From: Acholeplasmataceae bacterium UBA4853
Lineage (GTDB): Bacteria > Bacillota_I > Bacilli_A > Acholeplasmatales > Acholeplasmataceae
Length of the DNA stretch: 64,000 nt
Reading direction: 5' to 3'
NCBI GenBank assembly: GCA_002399815.1
Contig: DHEJ01000020.1
Span: forward strand, 38,578 to 102,577
The translations under genes were made by a program, and so were the position numbers. Positions 1 through 13,696 of the stretch are shown here, piece after piece (position 1 is the first letter of the stretch; each line of letters begins with the position of its first letter). Below the pieces are notes generated by a model. The model worked only from the letters and a program-made list of their open reading frames with translations. It had not been told where the DNA came from and did not search any database.

Positions 1-14
1 TAAACACTGAGATA

Positions 15-23
15 TGATATAAT
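15..23 (+). promoter_or_regulatory. Extended -10 promoter
   Basis: TG-A-TATAAT is an extended -10 element located 30 bases before the start codon of the glycosyltransferase gene. Any -35 element would lie outside the window. The TAA at 1-3 could be the stop of an upstream gene, but this cannot be told from here. Confidence 0.55.
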
Positions 24-52
24 TAAATAACACAGTTTTTAAGGTGATTATT

Positions 53-1840
53 ATGAGGATAGTGTTCGTAATTGATAATTATTTACATCAATCTAATGGT
101 GCGGTCATAACGACCAAACGTTTTGTTGAGCACTTAAGAAATAAAGGTCATAGTGTTGCAGTTTTATCTGTTGGAGAAACAGAAAATGATTTTTATGGGT
201 TAGAAGAAAGAAATATCTTATTAGTATCAAGTGTAGCTAGAAAACAAGATGTTATATTTTCTAAACCAAATAAAGACATAATTCTAAGAGCAATCAAAGA
301 TGCGGATGTTGTCCATTTAGTTACCCCATGGAAAACGTCACGTGTTGTTAGAAAACTATGTGAGAAACTAAATATTCCAACCACAGCATCTTTTCATATT
401 CAACCTGAAAACATTACTTATGGTATGGGTTTAGCACATGCAGGCATCTTAAATCATTTGATTTATCGTAAGTTTAGAGGTTTTTATGAACATATTCCTT
501 ATGTTCATGCACCTTCTAACTTTATTGCACAAGAATTAAAAAAGCATGGATATCCAACAACAATTAAAGTTATTTCAAATGGTGTTTCTGATGTATTTTT
601 TAATCAAGAACTCGAAAGTTTAGAAGATAACTTTAAAATAGTTTCAACTGGTAGATATTCAAAAGAGAAAAACCAGATGTTGTTGTTGAAGGCAGTTTCA
701 AAATCCAGTCATAAAGACCGTATTCATATCGTTTTAGCTGGTCAAGGACCTGATTATAAAAAGTTAAAAAACTTTTCTATAAAACATCATCTTAATGTTG
801 AATTTGGATTCTTAAGTCAAGCAGCATTAATTAATCATTTAAAGACAGCAAATCTTTATGTACATCCGGCAAATGTTGAAATTGAGGCAATTGCATGTGT
901 AGAGGCGATTGCTGTTGGATTGGTACCACTGATCAGTGATGCTAAAAAATCAGCAACGAAACAGTTTGCTTTAAATGAGATGAATCTGTTTAAGCAAAAT
1001 GATGTTTTGGATTTACTTGCTAAAATTGAATACTGGATGTCTAATAAAGATGCAATCATAAATGCTCAAAATGATTATAAAGTGTTTGCAAAAATGTTTC
1101 ATCTAGATTATTCAATCACACGTTTTGAAGAACTACTTAAAGATGCTATCGTAGAACATAAAAATGCGAGATTATCTAAGACAGTTAAAGGAAAAATATT
1201 CTCTAATACGATTAATCATAGACCGGTCAAAAGAACGTTATCTGCTATGACGTATTATTTAATAGCATTACCATTGTTGTTCTTATATTTAAAGCTTGTT
1301 TTAAATGTTAAGTATGTTAATAGGAAGAATTTTAGAGAAGTTAAAGGTGGAGCAATTGTGGTATCAAATCATGTCCATGTACTTGATTCTGTCATGAATT
1401 CATTTGCTGCATTTCCTAAAAGACCGATCTTAACATCTAATCCAGATAATTTTAAGAAACCTGTTGCCGGATTTTTTGTAAATTTGCTAGGTGCTGTACC
1501 AATACCAGTAAATATATTAGAAACACAAATATTTTTTAATCAGTTAAGTAGACATGCAAGAAGTGGCCGATATATTCATTTATATCCAGAAGGACATTTA
1601 GTATTTAAAGATGAAGCGGTAAGACCATTTAAAAACGGAGCATTTAAACTAGCAGTTGATGCAAGTGTTCCGGTTGTCCCAATTAGAATCTCATTTGTAA
1701 AAACAAAGTTCTTTAAATGGGAAAAAGAAAAGATTATACTAAATATTGGAAAACCTTCATATCCAGATTTAACCATCTCAAGTAAAGAAGCATTAGATAA
1801 ATTGAAACAAGAAACCATCTTAAAAATGGGAACATTATAA
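53..1840 (+). CDS. GT4 glycosyltransferase fused to PlsC-type acyltransferase
   Basis: Two-domain membrane-associated enzyme of 595 residues. Residues 1 to about 365 look like a GT4 retaining glycosyltransferase: a Rossmann start with MRIVFVIDNY and an E-x7-E donor-site motif in EIEAIACVE. A basic linker and a hydrophobic segment (about 400-425) follow. Residues 430-595 are a PlsC/LPLAT acyltransferase with the H-x4-D motif NHVHVLD at about 440-445 and YPEGH at 511-515. By family, the first part would glycosylate a lipid such as diacylglycerol and the second would acylate lysophosphatidate or a related acceptor. Exact substrates are inferred. The ATG at 53 is chosen over an in-frame GTG at 44 because that GTG sits inside the AAGGTG ribosome site (41-46), spaced 6 nt from the ATG. 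glnS follows after 19 nt. Confidence 0.85.
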   Translation: MRIVFVIDNYLHQSNGAVITTKRFVEHLRNKGHSVAVLSVGETENDFYGLEERNILLVSSVARKQDVIFSKPNKDIILRAIKDADVVHLVTPWKTSRVVRKLCEKLNIPTTASFHIQPENITYGMGLAHAGILNHLIYRKFRGFYEHIPYVHAPSNFIAQELKKHGYPTTIKVISNGVSDVFFNQELESLEDNFKIVSTGRYSKEKNQMLLLKAVSKSSHKDRIHIVLAGQGPDYKKLKNFSIKHHLNVEFGFLSQAALINHLKTANLYVHPANVEIEAIACVEAIAVGLVPLISDAKKSATKQFALNEMNLFKQNDVLDLLAKIEYWMSNKDAIINAQNDYKVFAKMFHLDYSITRFEELLKDAIVEHKNARLSKTVKGKIFSNTINHRPVKRTLSAMTYYLIALPLLFLYLKLVLNVKYVNRKNFREVKGGAIVVSNHVHVLDSVMNSFAAFPKRPILTSNPDNFKKPVAGFFVNLLGAVPIPVNILETQIFFNQLSRHARSGRYIHLYPEGHLVFKDEAVRPFKNGAFKLAVDASVPVVPIRISFVKTKFFKWEKEKIILNIGKPSYPDLTISSKEALDKLKQETILKMGTL

Positions 1841-1859
1841 AAATAAGTAGGTATATATT

Positions 1860-3488
1860 ATGGAAAATCAATCAAATTTTATCAAATCAATCATGGAAGA
1901 GGATTTAAAATCTGGTAAACATCAAACGATTATTACTAGATTCCCACCAGAACCAAATGGTTTTTTACATATCGGACATGCACGTGCGATTGTAACAAAC
2001 TTTGAACTAGCAAAAGTATTTGGTGGTTATACAAATCTTCGTTATGATGATACCAATCCATCTAAGGAAGATGAAGTATATGTTAGAGGTATTGAGCGTG
2101 ATGTCAGATGGCTTGGATATGATCCAAAAGCTATTTATTTTGCATCTAACTACTTTACTGAAATGTATAATCGTGCCATTTTATTAATCAAAAAAGGATT
2201 AGCATATGTCGATGATCAAACTGCTGAAGAAATCTCTCAAACAAGAGGCGATGTTTTAAATCCTGGTATTAAATCTCCATATAGAGATCGTAGTGTTGAA
2301 GAAAACTTAAAACTATTTACTGAAATGCAAGCAGGTAAGTATCCTGAAGGTAGTAAAGTATTACGTGCAAAAATAGATATGGCATCTCCAAATATGAATA
2401 TGAGAGACCCAGTAATTTACCGTATTAACTTTGCAAGTCATCATAATACTCAAGATCAATGGAAAGTATATCCAATGTATGATTATGCACATCCAATTGA
2501 GGATGCCATTGAAGGTATTACACATAGTTTATGTTCTTTAGAGTTTGAAGACCATAGACCACTATATGACTGGGTTGTTAGAGAAACTGAAATGCCTTTA
2601 GTACCAAGACAAATTGAATTTGGTCGTTTAGGTATTCAAAATACTGTCATGTCAAAAAGATTTTTAAAGTATTTGGTGGATGAAGGATTTGTTTCTGGTT
2701 GGGATGATCCTAGAATGCCAACATTATCAGGACTTAGAAGAAAAGGTTATACTAAAGAAGCAATTAAATCATTTATTCTAGCAACTGGTTTAGCTAAGGT
2801 TAACAGTGAAGTTGAAGTTGATATGTTAGAATCATTTGTTAGAGATGATTTACAAGCAAGAGCTAAAAGAGCATTTGGAGTTATTGAACCACTTAAAGTA
2901 ACTATTACAAATTATCCTGAAGATAAGCTTGAATATTTTGATGTACCATACCACTCGGAAAATGAAGCTATGGGTAGTAGAAAAATCGCATTTTCTAAAC
3001 ATCTATTTATTGAAAAAGAAGACTTTGTTGAAGTAAAACCCGATAAGAAATTTAAACGCTTATCACTTGGTGGTGAAGTACGTTTATTCCATACATACTT
3101 TATTAAAGCAAACGAAGTGGTTAAAGATGCATTAGGTAACATTATTGAAGTTAAGGCTACATATGATCCAAATACCTTATCAGGGTCTGGATTTAATGAA
3201 AGAAAACCAGATGGTACCATTCATTTTGTTGAAGTAAGTACAGCCATAAAAGCTACATTTAACTTCTTTGGACCATTATTAAATGATGATACAAGTTTAG
3301 CACTTGATAAACGCTTTAATCATGATTCATTAGTGGTTAAACAAGGGTTTATTGAAATGGGTTTAAAAGATGTAGCACATGAAGAAAAATTCCAATTTAT
3401 TAGAAATGGATATTTCAATTGTTATCATGATTTAGATAACCACTATATATTTAATGAGATTGTTAAATTAAAAAGTAGTTATAAGTAA
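1860..3488 (+). CDS. glnS: Glutaminyl-tRNA synthetase
   Basis: Class I aminoacyl-tRNA synthetase of 542 residues that charges tRNA-Gln in the cytoplasm. The catalytic domain has PPEPNGFLHIGHA (HIGH at 37-40) and the KMSKS-type loop VMSKR (263-267). It is GlnRS rather than GluRS because of the PEPNG-HIGH signature and the GlnRS-type continuation through the RYDDTNP segment. The C-terminal half carries the two beta-barrel anticodon-binding domains. Length matches bacterial GlnRS. It lies between the glycosyltransferase and pcrA with gaps of 19 and 9 nt, so is probably cotranscribed. Many Firmicutes and mycoplasmas lack GlnRS and make Gln-tRNA by GatCAB amidation instead. Confidence 0.95.
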   Translation: MENQSNFIKSIMEEDLKSGKHQTIITRFPPEPNGFLHIGHARAIVTNFELAKVFGGYTNLRYDDTNPSKEDEVYVRGIERDVRWLGYDPKAIYFASNYFTEMYNRAILLIKKGLAYVDDQTAEEISQTRGDVLNPGIKSPYRDRSVEENLKLFTEMQAGKYPEGSKVLRAKIDMASPNMNMRDPVIYRINFASHHNTQDQWKVYPMYDYAHPIEDAIEGITHSLCSLEFEDHRPLYDWVVRETEMPLVPRQIEFGRLGIQNTVMSKRFLKYLVDEGFVSGWDDPRMPTLSGLRRKGYTKEAIKSFILATGLAKVNSEVEVDMLESFVRDDLQARAKRAFGVIEPLKVTITNYPEDKLEYFDVPYHSENEAMGSRKIAFSKHLFIEKEDFVEVKPDKKFKRLSLGGEVRLFHTYFIKANEVVKDALGNIIEVKATYDPNTLSGSGFNERKPDGTIHFVEVSTAIKATFNFFGPLLNDDTSLALDKRFNHDSLVVKQGFIEMGLKDVAHEEKFQFIRNGYFNCYHDLDNHYIFNEIVKLKSSYK

Positions 3489-3497
3489 GGATTAATT

Positions 3498-5585
3498 ATG
3501 ACTGAATGGCTAAAGAAATTAAATGAGCAACAATACAAAGCGGCCACCCATGTGAATGGCCCGCTTTTTGTCATTGCCGGTGCTGGAACAGGTAAAACAA
3601 GAACCTTAACAACAAGAATTGCTTATCTAATTGAAGAAGCAGGGATCTTACCAGAAAGCATATTAGCTGTAACATTTACGAATAAAGCAGCTAAAGAAAT
3701 GAAGGATAGAATTGTTTCAATGTCAGGTCCTTATGCAATTGGTGTGTGGGTATATACATTCCATGCATTTGGAGTACAAGTCTTAAGAAGAGATATTGAA
3801 GCCTTAAATTTAGGGTATACAAGAAACTTTAATATTATTGATGAAGATGATGCGAAAGCATTTATTAGGGATATTATTAAACGAAACAATTTAGATAGTA
3901 AGCATTATAAAGTTAATAATATTCGAAGTAAAATATCAAACTTTAAACACTTTGGAGATGATCAATTTGATGATTATAATGAAAAAAGTATTTATCAAAA
4001 TTATCAAAAAGAGTTAAGTGATAATAATTTACTTGATTTTGATGACTTACAATTATTAACCTATAAACTTTTATTAGAACATGAAGATATTAGAACTTAT
4101 TATCAAAATAAATTTCAATATATTTTAGTAGATGAATTTCAAGATACAGATCACATCCAGTATCAAATGATGAAACTACTTTCAATTAAGCATAAAAACT
4201 TATTTGTCGTAGGAGACCCAGACCAATCCATTTATGCATTTCGTGGTGCAAACTATGAGAATGCTAATCACTTTAGACGTGATTTTGGCGGTGAATGTGT
4301 TCTAGATATTAACTACCGATCAACCAAAGAAATCTTAGAATATGCGAATAGATTAATAGCTCATAATATAAATCGACCAGTCAAGAAAAATTTAAATTCT
4401 AATAATGGTCAAGGACATAAACCCTTTGTATGGAGTGCACCAAGTGATTTTGGTGAGGCAACAATGATTGCTAATGAAATTCAAATGTTGGTTAGAGATT
4501 TAGGATATAGTTATTCAGATATTGCAATCCTATATCGTAATAATGCATTATCTAGAACCTTTGAAGATACATTGATGAAGAACAATATTCCTTATGTAAT
4601 GTATGGGGGATTATCTTTTTATCAAAGAAGAGAGATTAAAGATATTCTAGCTTATATTAGGTTACTTATTAATCCACATCTTGATTTTTATTTAAAACGG
4701 ATTATTAATATGCCTAAAAGAAGTATTGGTCCAACCACTTTAAATAAATTAGAAGAGCTTTCGAAAACATTAAGTATTTCAATGTTTAGTGCAATTACGC
4801 ATTTAGATGTTAGTGGTAAAACAAAAGAATCTCTACTTAAATTTAAATTATTAATTGAAGAAATGACTGAACGTATTAACACCATGGAATCGCTTGATGA
4901 AGTCGTTATGTATGTTGCATATACGACTGGATATATCTTAATGTTAGAAGATGAAAAAGATGATATTTCAGAAGAAAGAATCGATAACATTAAGGAATTA
5001 AAATCAGTGTTTGTTATGGGTGAAGGATTCTATGAAGGTCCTTTTAAAGAAAAGCTAGTTCAATTACTTGATCAGATTGCACTCTATAGTGATTTAGATA
5101 AAGCAAGCAATGATAATGCAGTTGTCTTATCTACGTATCATCAGGTTAAGGGATTAGAGTTTAAGGTCGTATTTATGGCTGTCATGGAAGATCAGATATT
5201 TCCATCACCTTTATCAAGTATGGACCCAAGAGAAATTGAAGAAGAAAGACGGATTGCTTATGTTGGTGTAACAAGAGCAAAAGAACGTTTATATTTAACA
5301 AGAAGTGATCAACGTTTATTATATGGTTCCTTTATTTATCCAAGAGCATCGAGATTCCTAAAAGAGATGCAACCAACCTCAGATGTCTTTACTAGAAAAA
5401 CATATGATAAAGTTCAATCAGCAAGTACACATTATTTAAGTACTGGGGATAAAGTGAATCATCAAATCTTTGGTAGTGGGATTGTTGTCAGTGTTGAAGG
5501 TGATATTGCAACGATTGCATTTAAATTACCACATGGTATTAAAAAGATTTTAGAGAATCATCCAAGTCTAAAAAAAGAATCATAA
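3498..5585 (+). CDS. pcrA: UvrD/PcrA-type DNA helicase
   Basis: Full-length superfamily 1A 3'-5' DNA helicase (695 residues) used in repair and replication-conflict resolution. Visible motifs are Walker A GAGTGKT (28-34), DEFQDT (motif II, 212-217), GDPDQSIYAFRG (III), NYRST (IV), TYHQVKGLEF (V) and RRIAYVGVTRAK (VI, about 584-595). The C-terminal 50 residues around GDKVNHQIFGSGIV fit the Tudor-like RNA-polymerase-binding domain typical of PcrA. The start has a TAAGGA ribosome site 7 nt upstream. In other Firmicutes pcrA is next to ligA; here ligA is 2.8 kb further on, beyond three other genes. Confidence 0.95.
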   Translation: MTEWLKKLNEQQYKAATHVNGPLFVIAGAGTGKTRTLTTRIAYLIEEAGILPESILAVTFTNKAAKEMKDRIVSMSGPYAIGVWVYTFHAFGVQVLRRDIEALNLGYTRNFNIIDEDDAKAFIRDIIKRNNLDSKHYKVNNIRSKISNFKHFGDDQFDDYNEKSIYQNYQKELSDNNLLDFDDLQLLTYKLLLEHEDIRTYYQNKFQYILVDEFQDTDHIQYQMMKLLSIKHKNLFVVGDPDQSIYAFRGANYENANHFRRDFGGECVLDINYRSTKEILEYANRLIAHNINRPVKKNLNSNNGQGHKPFVWSAPSDFGEATMIANEIQMLVRDLGYSYSDIAILYRNNALSRTFEDTLMKNNIPYVMYGGLSFYQRREIKDILAYIRLLINPHLDFYLKRIINMPKRSIGPTTLNKLEELSKTLSISMFSAITHLDVSGKTKESLLKFKLLIEEMTERINTMESLDEVVMYVAYTTGYILMLEDEKDDISEERIDNIKELKSVFVMGEGFYEGPFKEKLVQLLDQIALYSDLDKASNDNAVVLSTYHQVKGLEFKVVFMAVMEDQIFPSPLSSMDPREIEEERRIAYVGVTRAKERLYLTRSDQRLLYGSFIYPRASRFLKEMQPTSDVFTRKTYDKVQSASTHYLSTGDKVNHQIFGSGIVVSVEGDIATIAFKLPHGIKKILENHPSLKKES

Positions 5586-5592
5586 ATAAAAT

Positions 5593-5637
5593 AAGGAGTT
5601 ACCCTGCACCATCTAGATGTAGTAGTAACTCCTTTTT
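5593..5637. terminator. Bidirectional terminator between pcrA and the DUF4956 gene
   Basis: Ten-bp perfect stem AAGGAGTTAC (5593-5602) / GTAACTCCTT (5625-5634) with a T-run after it, and a second small palindrome CATCTAGATG in the loop. It sits between convergent genes. Confidence 0.75.
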
Positions 5638-5669
5638 CTTTAGTTTTGAATCAAGGATAAATGATTTAG

Positions 5670-6347
5670 TTATTCATTAATCATGAGTGCAGCGTATTCA
5701 TTGACCAATGTGATATTTAAATTATTATTTAAAATACGTAGTTCATCTAAAAACTCTTTTTGATTAAATTCTTTTTTAAGTTTAATTAAATAAGTTAGTT
5801 CAAATAAGGAACCAAAATCGGTTGTTTTAACTTTTGATAATTGATAGCTGACTAAGTACTTTTTAAATAATTCACCAAAGACTGTTGTATAGTCAAGGTT
5901 TTCTGGAATGACTATTTGTAGTTTAGAGTGGCTTGCTTTATCTTTATCCACATTGAGTAGATCAAGGGCAATAAACACGATACATATAAACGCAGTAATG
6001 AGTAATGCATAATCGATATAACCAAGTGCAGATGCTAATGCGATACCAACCGTTGCAAGAATATAAGTAATATCCTTTGAATCTGCCATCGCTGTTCTAA
6101 ACCTTACAAGTGCAAACACGCCAGCCAGTGAGAATGCTCTTGCAAGATTGTCTTGAATTAATAAAATAATGACTGATATCACTAAAGGTAAAATGATTAA
6201 AGTTGTTATAAATGATTTTTCATATACTTTATTTCTGTGAGTAAATGAAAAAGTTAAACTAAGTATGAAACCTAATACAGTAGAGATACCCATAATTAAT
6301 AAGATGGCATCCCAGGTTGCTCCTAAAGAAAGGTCAATTTGTAACAT
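5670..6347 (-). CDS. DUF4956 family membrane protein
   Basis: Protein of 225 residues with about four hydrophobic segments in the first 135 residues, followed by a soluble C-terminal half. The loop ARAFSLAGVFALVRFRTAMAD between membrane segments is characteristic of DUF4956 proteins. Its start overlaps the end of the VTC-domain gene by 14 nt, so the two are translationally coupled. DUF4956 genes are commonly paired with VTC-domain genes, often with a CotH-like kinase that is not present here. The biochemical role is unknown; a membrane partner of the polyphosphate polymerase-like protein is the natural inference. Confidence 0.85.
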   Translation of the reverse strand: MLQIDLSLGATWDAILLIMGISTVLGFILSLTFSFTHRNKVYEKSFITTLIILPLVISVIILLIQDNLARAFSLAGVFALVRFRTAMADSKDITYILATVGIALASALGYIDYALLITAFICIVFIALDLLNVDKDKASHSKLQIVIPENLDYTTVFGELFKKYLVSYQLSKVKTTDFGSLFELTYLIKLKKEFNQKEFLDELRILNNNLNITLVNEYAALMINE

Positions 6348-7068
6348 GTGTTATTTTTTCTCCTTCATGTAAAGATTCATAAATCTTTTTATATTTTGAA
6401 AAGTTTGTTGCATATATCCTATGATTTGTTAAAAGCTTGGTTAACCAAAGTGGATAGTTTGATAAGGACTTAATTTCCATAATCACAACATCATTATTTT
6501 TATAGGTCATTAAGGTATCTAAAAGTTCGTTAGGGTTCATCAAATTTTGATAAGATAAGTCGCTATCAAAAGTGATTCGCATTTGAAGCTTATCCTCGAT
6601 TAAAGCAGTTCTTTGATAACTTATAAAGGTGAGTGGAAAGACTTTATTATGGTTTAGGAAGTGATCTATTTCTTTAAATATTTGAGTGTGATTTGAATCA
6701 ATTAAGTGAGGTTCTAATTTTTTTTCTAAGTAGTTCATCGCGTTTAGATAGGTTAAGGGTAGTCGACGTTTATTACCTTTACCAGCAAGTTTCTTTTTAA
6801 TCTCTAAAAATACAATCGAATCATCTTTAAGTGGATATGTATAAAAACGTAATCTAAATTTTTCTCGGTAGGCTGATTTATTACTTGATTGTCTTAAGAC
6901 GTTACGATCTAACGTATCATAATAAATCGTATAGATTGGATAAGTATTTGAAGATGCAGCATACGTATCATAAATAAAACCATTAGAAAACAATCCTTTA
7001 ATCATTGATTGCATCTGAATTTTATTTAGGATAAACTTTTTTTCGAATCTCATAAAAGAAGTTTTCAT
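6334..7068 (-). CDS. VTC-domain (polyphosphate polymerase-like) protein
   Basis: Protein of 244 residues matching the VTC domain, the CYTH-like tunnel fold of the yeast Vtc4 polyphosphate polymerase. The basic and acidic tunnel positions are visible: R-x-E-K-K-F at the start (MRFEKKF), YDT, the R-x-K-x-R-x-R-x-Y strand (YREKFRLRFY), FLEIKKK, and VVIMEIKS near the C terminus. No transmembrane segment is seen. By family it may make or bind polyphosphate from ATP; activity in a bacterial homologue is inference. An internal Met at codon 6 is an alternative start with no better ribosome site. First gene of a two-gene minus-strand operon with the DUF4956 membrane protein. Confidence 0.85.
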   Translation of the reverse strand: MKTSFMRFEKKFILNKIQMQSMIKGLFSNGFIYDTYAASSNTYPIYTIYYDTLDRNVLRQSSNKSAYREKFRLRFYTYPLKDDSIVFLEIKKKLAGKGNKRRLPLTYLNAMNYLEKKLEPHLIDSNHTQIFKEIDHFLNHNKVFPLTFISYQRTALIEDKLQMRITFDSDLSYQNLMNPNELLDTLMTYKNNDVVIMEIKSLSNYPLWLTKLLTNHRIYATNFSKYKKIYESLHEGEKITHVTN

Positions 7069-7169
7069 AGTGTACTCTTTTTATTGGTAATGTGTAATTA
7101 TTGTAACATGAAATAACTATTAAAGTTAAAAGTCATTTTGTTTTCTACTATGAATTAGGAGAAATGAAA

Positions 7170-8318
7170 ATGATTTTAAATAATGAACAAGAAAAAGCAG
7201 TATATGATGAATCCAGATTTATTTTTTTACTTGCTGGAGCGGGTAGTGGTAAAACTAGAGTTATTATAGAAAGAATTAAATACTTAATTCAAAAAGGTGT
7301 TTTACCAAATAAGATATTAGGTATTACATTTACGAATAAAGCAGCTGATGAAATGATGCATAGATTAGGTGATATTGGAGTAGAGATACATACATTTCAT
7401 GGATACTGTTACCAAGTATTAAAACACGTGAAAACTTTTCAAATATTTGAGTATAATAAAGAATTTAATTTAGAAGATATATTAAAAATTTCAAACTATA
7501 AAAACAGTTTAAAGACACTAAGTAAACCTAAAATGTTTGATACATATGAAAAGTATTTGAAGGTCAGAGATTTACTTGATTTTGATGACTTAATGATTCA
7601 AGCATTACCCTTAATTAAAAAGCATCGTTTTGAGTATATTTTTATTGATGAGTTTCAGGATACTAACCTTTTACAATTTAAACTATTATCAACAATGATT
7701 CATGATAAAACACATGTATTTGCAGTTGGAGACCCCGATCAATCAATCTATGCTTTTAGAGGTGCTAAGGTTGATTTAATCCGTTTATATATTAAAAAGT
7801 ATCAAGCAAAAATGTTAATGCTTAATCAAAATTACCGTTCAAATAAACCAATCATTAAAGCCTCTAATGAATTAATTAAACATAACTTAAACCGCTTTAA
7901 AAAGGCATTAGTAACAGAGAAAGAATCAAACATTAAACCGGTTATTTATATTGGTGATTATGAGAAACTAGAACAGAAGATTGTTGAAATCATCAAAATA
8001 GAAAAGTTTCATCAGGCTGTTATTTTATACCGTAATCATTATATGGTTAGAAGACTTAAACAAGTCCTTTTAAGAAACTATTTATTTAATGTAAGACTCC
8101 TAACATTTCATGAGGCTAAAGGGCTTGAATTTGATACAGTATTCATTTTAGGGTTAGAGGGTTTACCCTATGATAAAGAGGATATATTTTCGAATGAAGA
8201 GGAGGAAAGAAGATTGTTGTTTGTAGGATTAACTAGAGCTAAAAATCACTTATACTTATTTTCTACTAAAAAAACGAAATTTATTAAACAAACTAAATTA
8301 GATGTTTTATACATCTAA
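7170..8318 (+). CDS. Miniature UvrD-like helicase lacking the 2B domain
   Basis: UvrD-family ATPase of only 382 residues. All core helicase motifs are present: GAGSGKT (23-29), TFTNKAADEM, DEFQDT (160-165), GDPDQSIYAFRGA, NYRS, TFHEAKGLEFD and RRLLFVGLTRAK (about 347-358). Motif II to motif VI spans about 190 residues against about 370 in the PcrA of this same window, so the 2B domain is essentially absent and domain 1B is also reduced. Start: ATG 7170 is 8 nt from AGGAG (7157-7161), while ATG 7164 is only 2 nt away and so unlikely. It is transcribed alone, between the divergent VTC operon and ligA. The role is unknown; it could be a translocase or a repair accessory factor. Confidence 0.85.
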   Translation: MILNNEQEKAVYDESRFIFLLAGAGSGKTRVIIERIKYLIQKGVLPNKILGITFTNKAADEMMHRLGDIGVEIHTFHGYCYQVLKHVKTFQIFEYNKEFNLEDILKISNYKNSLKTLSKPKMFDTYEKYLKVRDLLDFDDLMIQALPLIKKHRFEYIFIDEFQDTNLLQFKLLSTMIHDKTHVFAVGDPDQSIYAFRGAKVDLIRLYIKKYQAKMLMLNQNYRSNKPIIKASNELIKHNLNRFKKALVTEKESNIKPVIYIGDYEKLEQKIVEIIKIEKFHQAVILYRNHYMVRRLKQVLLRNYLFNVRLLTFHEAKGLEFDTVFILGLEGLPYDKEDIFSNEEEERRLLFVGLTRAKNHLYLFSTKKTKFIKQTKLDVLYI

Positions 8319-8365
8319 ATAAGTAAGTGGTTTAAGGTTATTTTATGATGAAACAGAAGGCCTCG

Positions 8366-13186
<4,821 letters not shown>

Positions 13187-13188
13187 AG

Positions 13189-13695
13189 ATGAAAAAACAC
13201 GACCAAGACCAAGATCCAAATGATTTGGATGAAGAAAAACTAAAACAGATATTAAGTGAGAAAACGCCGTTAAAAATAGGATATCATTTCGGTTATATAC
13301 TACATCCTAATTTTGGTATGCACATTTTATTAACGTTTTTATTAAATCTTTTGGTTGGTGGCGTGGTTACTGGACTTTTTATTGCAGTTTATCCAATTAT
13401 CCATATAGAAAACTTAACTGCGTTTTTCTTTGGAATTATATTGTTTACAATGATGGAATTAGTGATTAAAATGATTATGATTGCTTATTTATGGCGGATC
13501 ATTATTCAAACATTTGGTTTACTGTTTTTCATATTAAATGTAGGATTATTTTATGTGATGGATTTAATGATTGAACCAATTCACTTTTTATATGATGCTT
13601 CAAATATATTTGTTTTTACGTTAAGCTTTATGGTTGTTAGATTATTGTTTTCATTGTATATTAGAAAATCACAATTTATTCAAGGGGGAATATAG
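13189..13695 (+). CDS. Hypothetical four-helix membrane protein
   Basis: I do not recognise this 168-residue protein. An acidic, soluble N terminus of about 30 residues (MKKHDQDQDPNDLDEEKLKQ) is followed by four strongly hydrophobic segments (about 45-68, 76-98, 102-125 and 135-155) and a short basic tail. It starts 2 nt after the uvrA stop and ends 1 nt before hprK, so it is inside the uvrA-hprK transcription unit. Other Firmicutes have small membrane proteins at a similar place near hprK, but I see no motif that assigns it to any of them. Confidence 0.75.
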   Translation: MKKHDQDQDPNDLDEEKLKQILSEKTPLKIGYHFGYILHPNFGMHILLTFLLNLLVGGVVTGLFIAVYPIIHIENLTAFFFGIILFTMMELVIKMIMIAYLWRIIIQTFGLLFFILNVGLFYVMDLMIEPIHFLYDASNIFVFTLSFMVVRLLFSLYIRKSQFIQGGI

Positions 13696-13696
13696 G

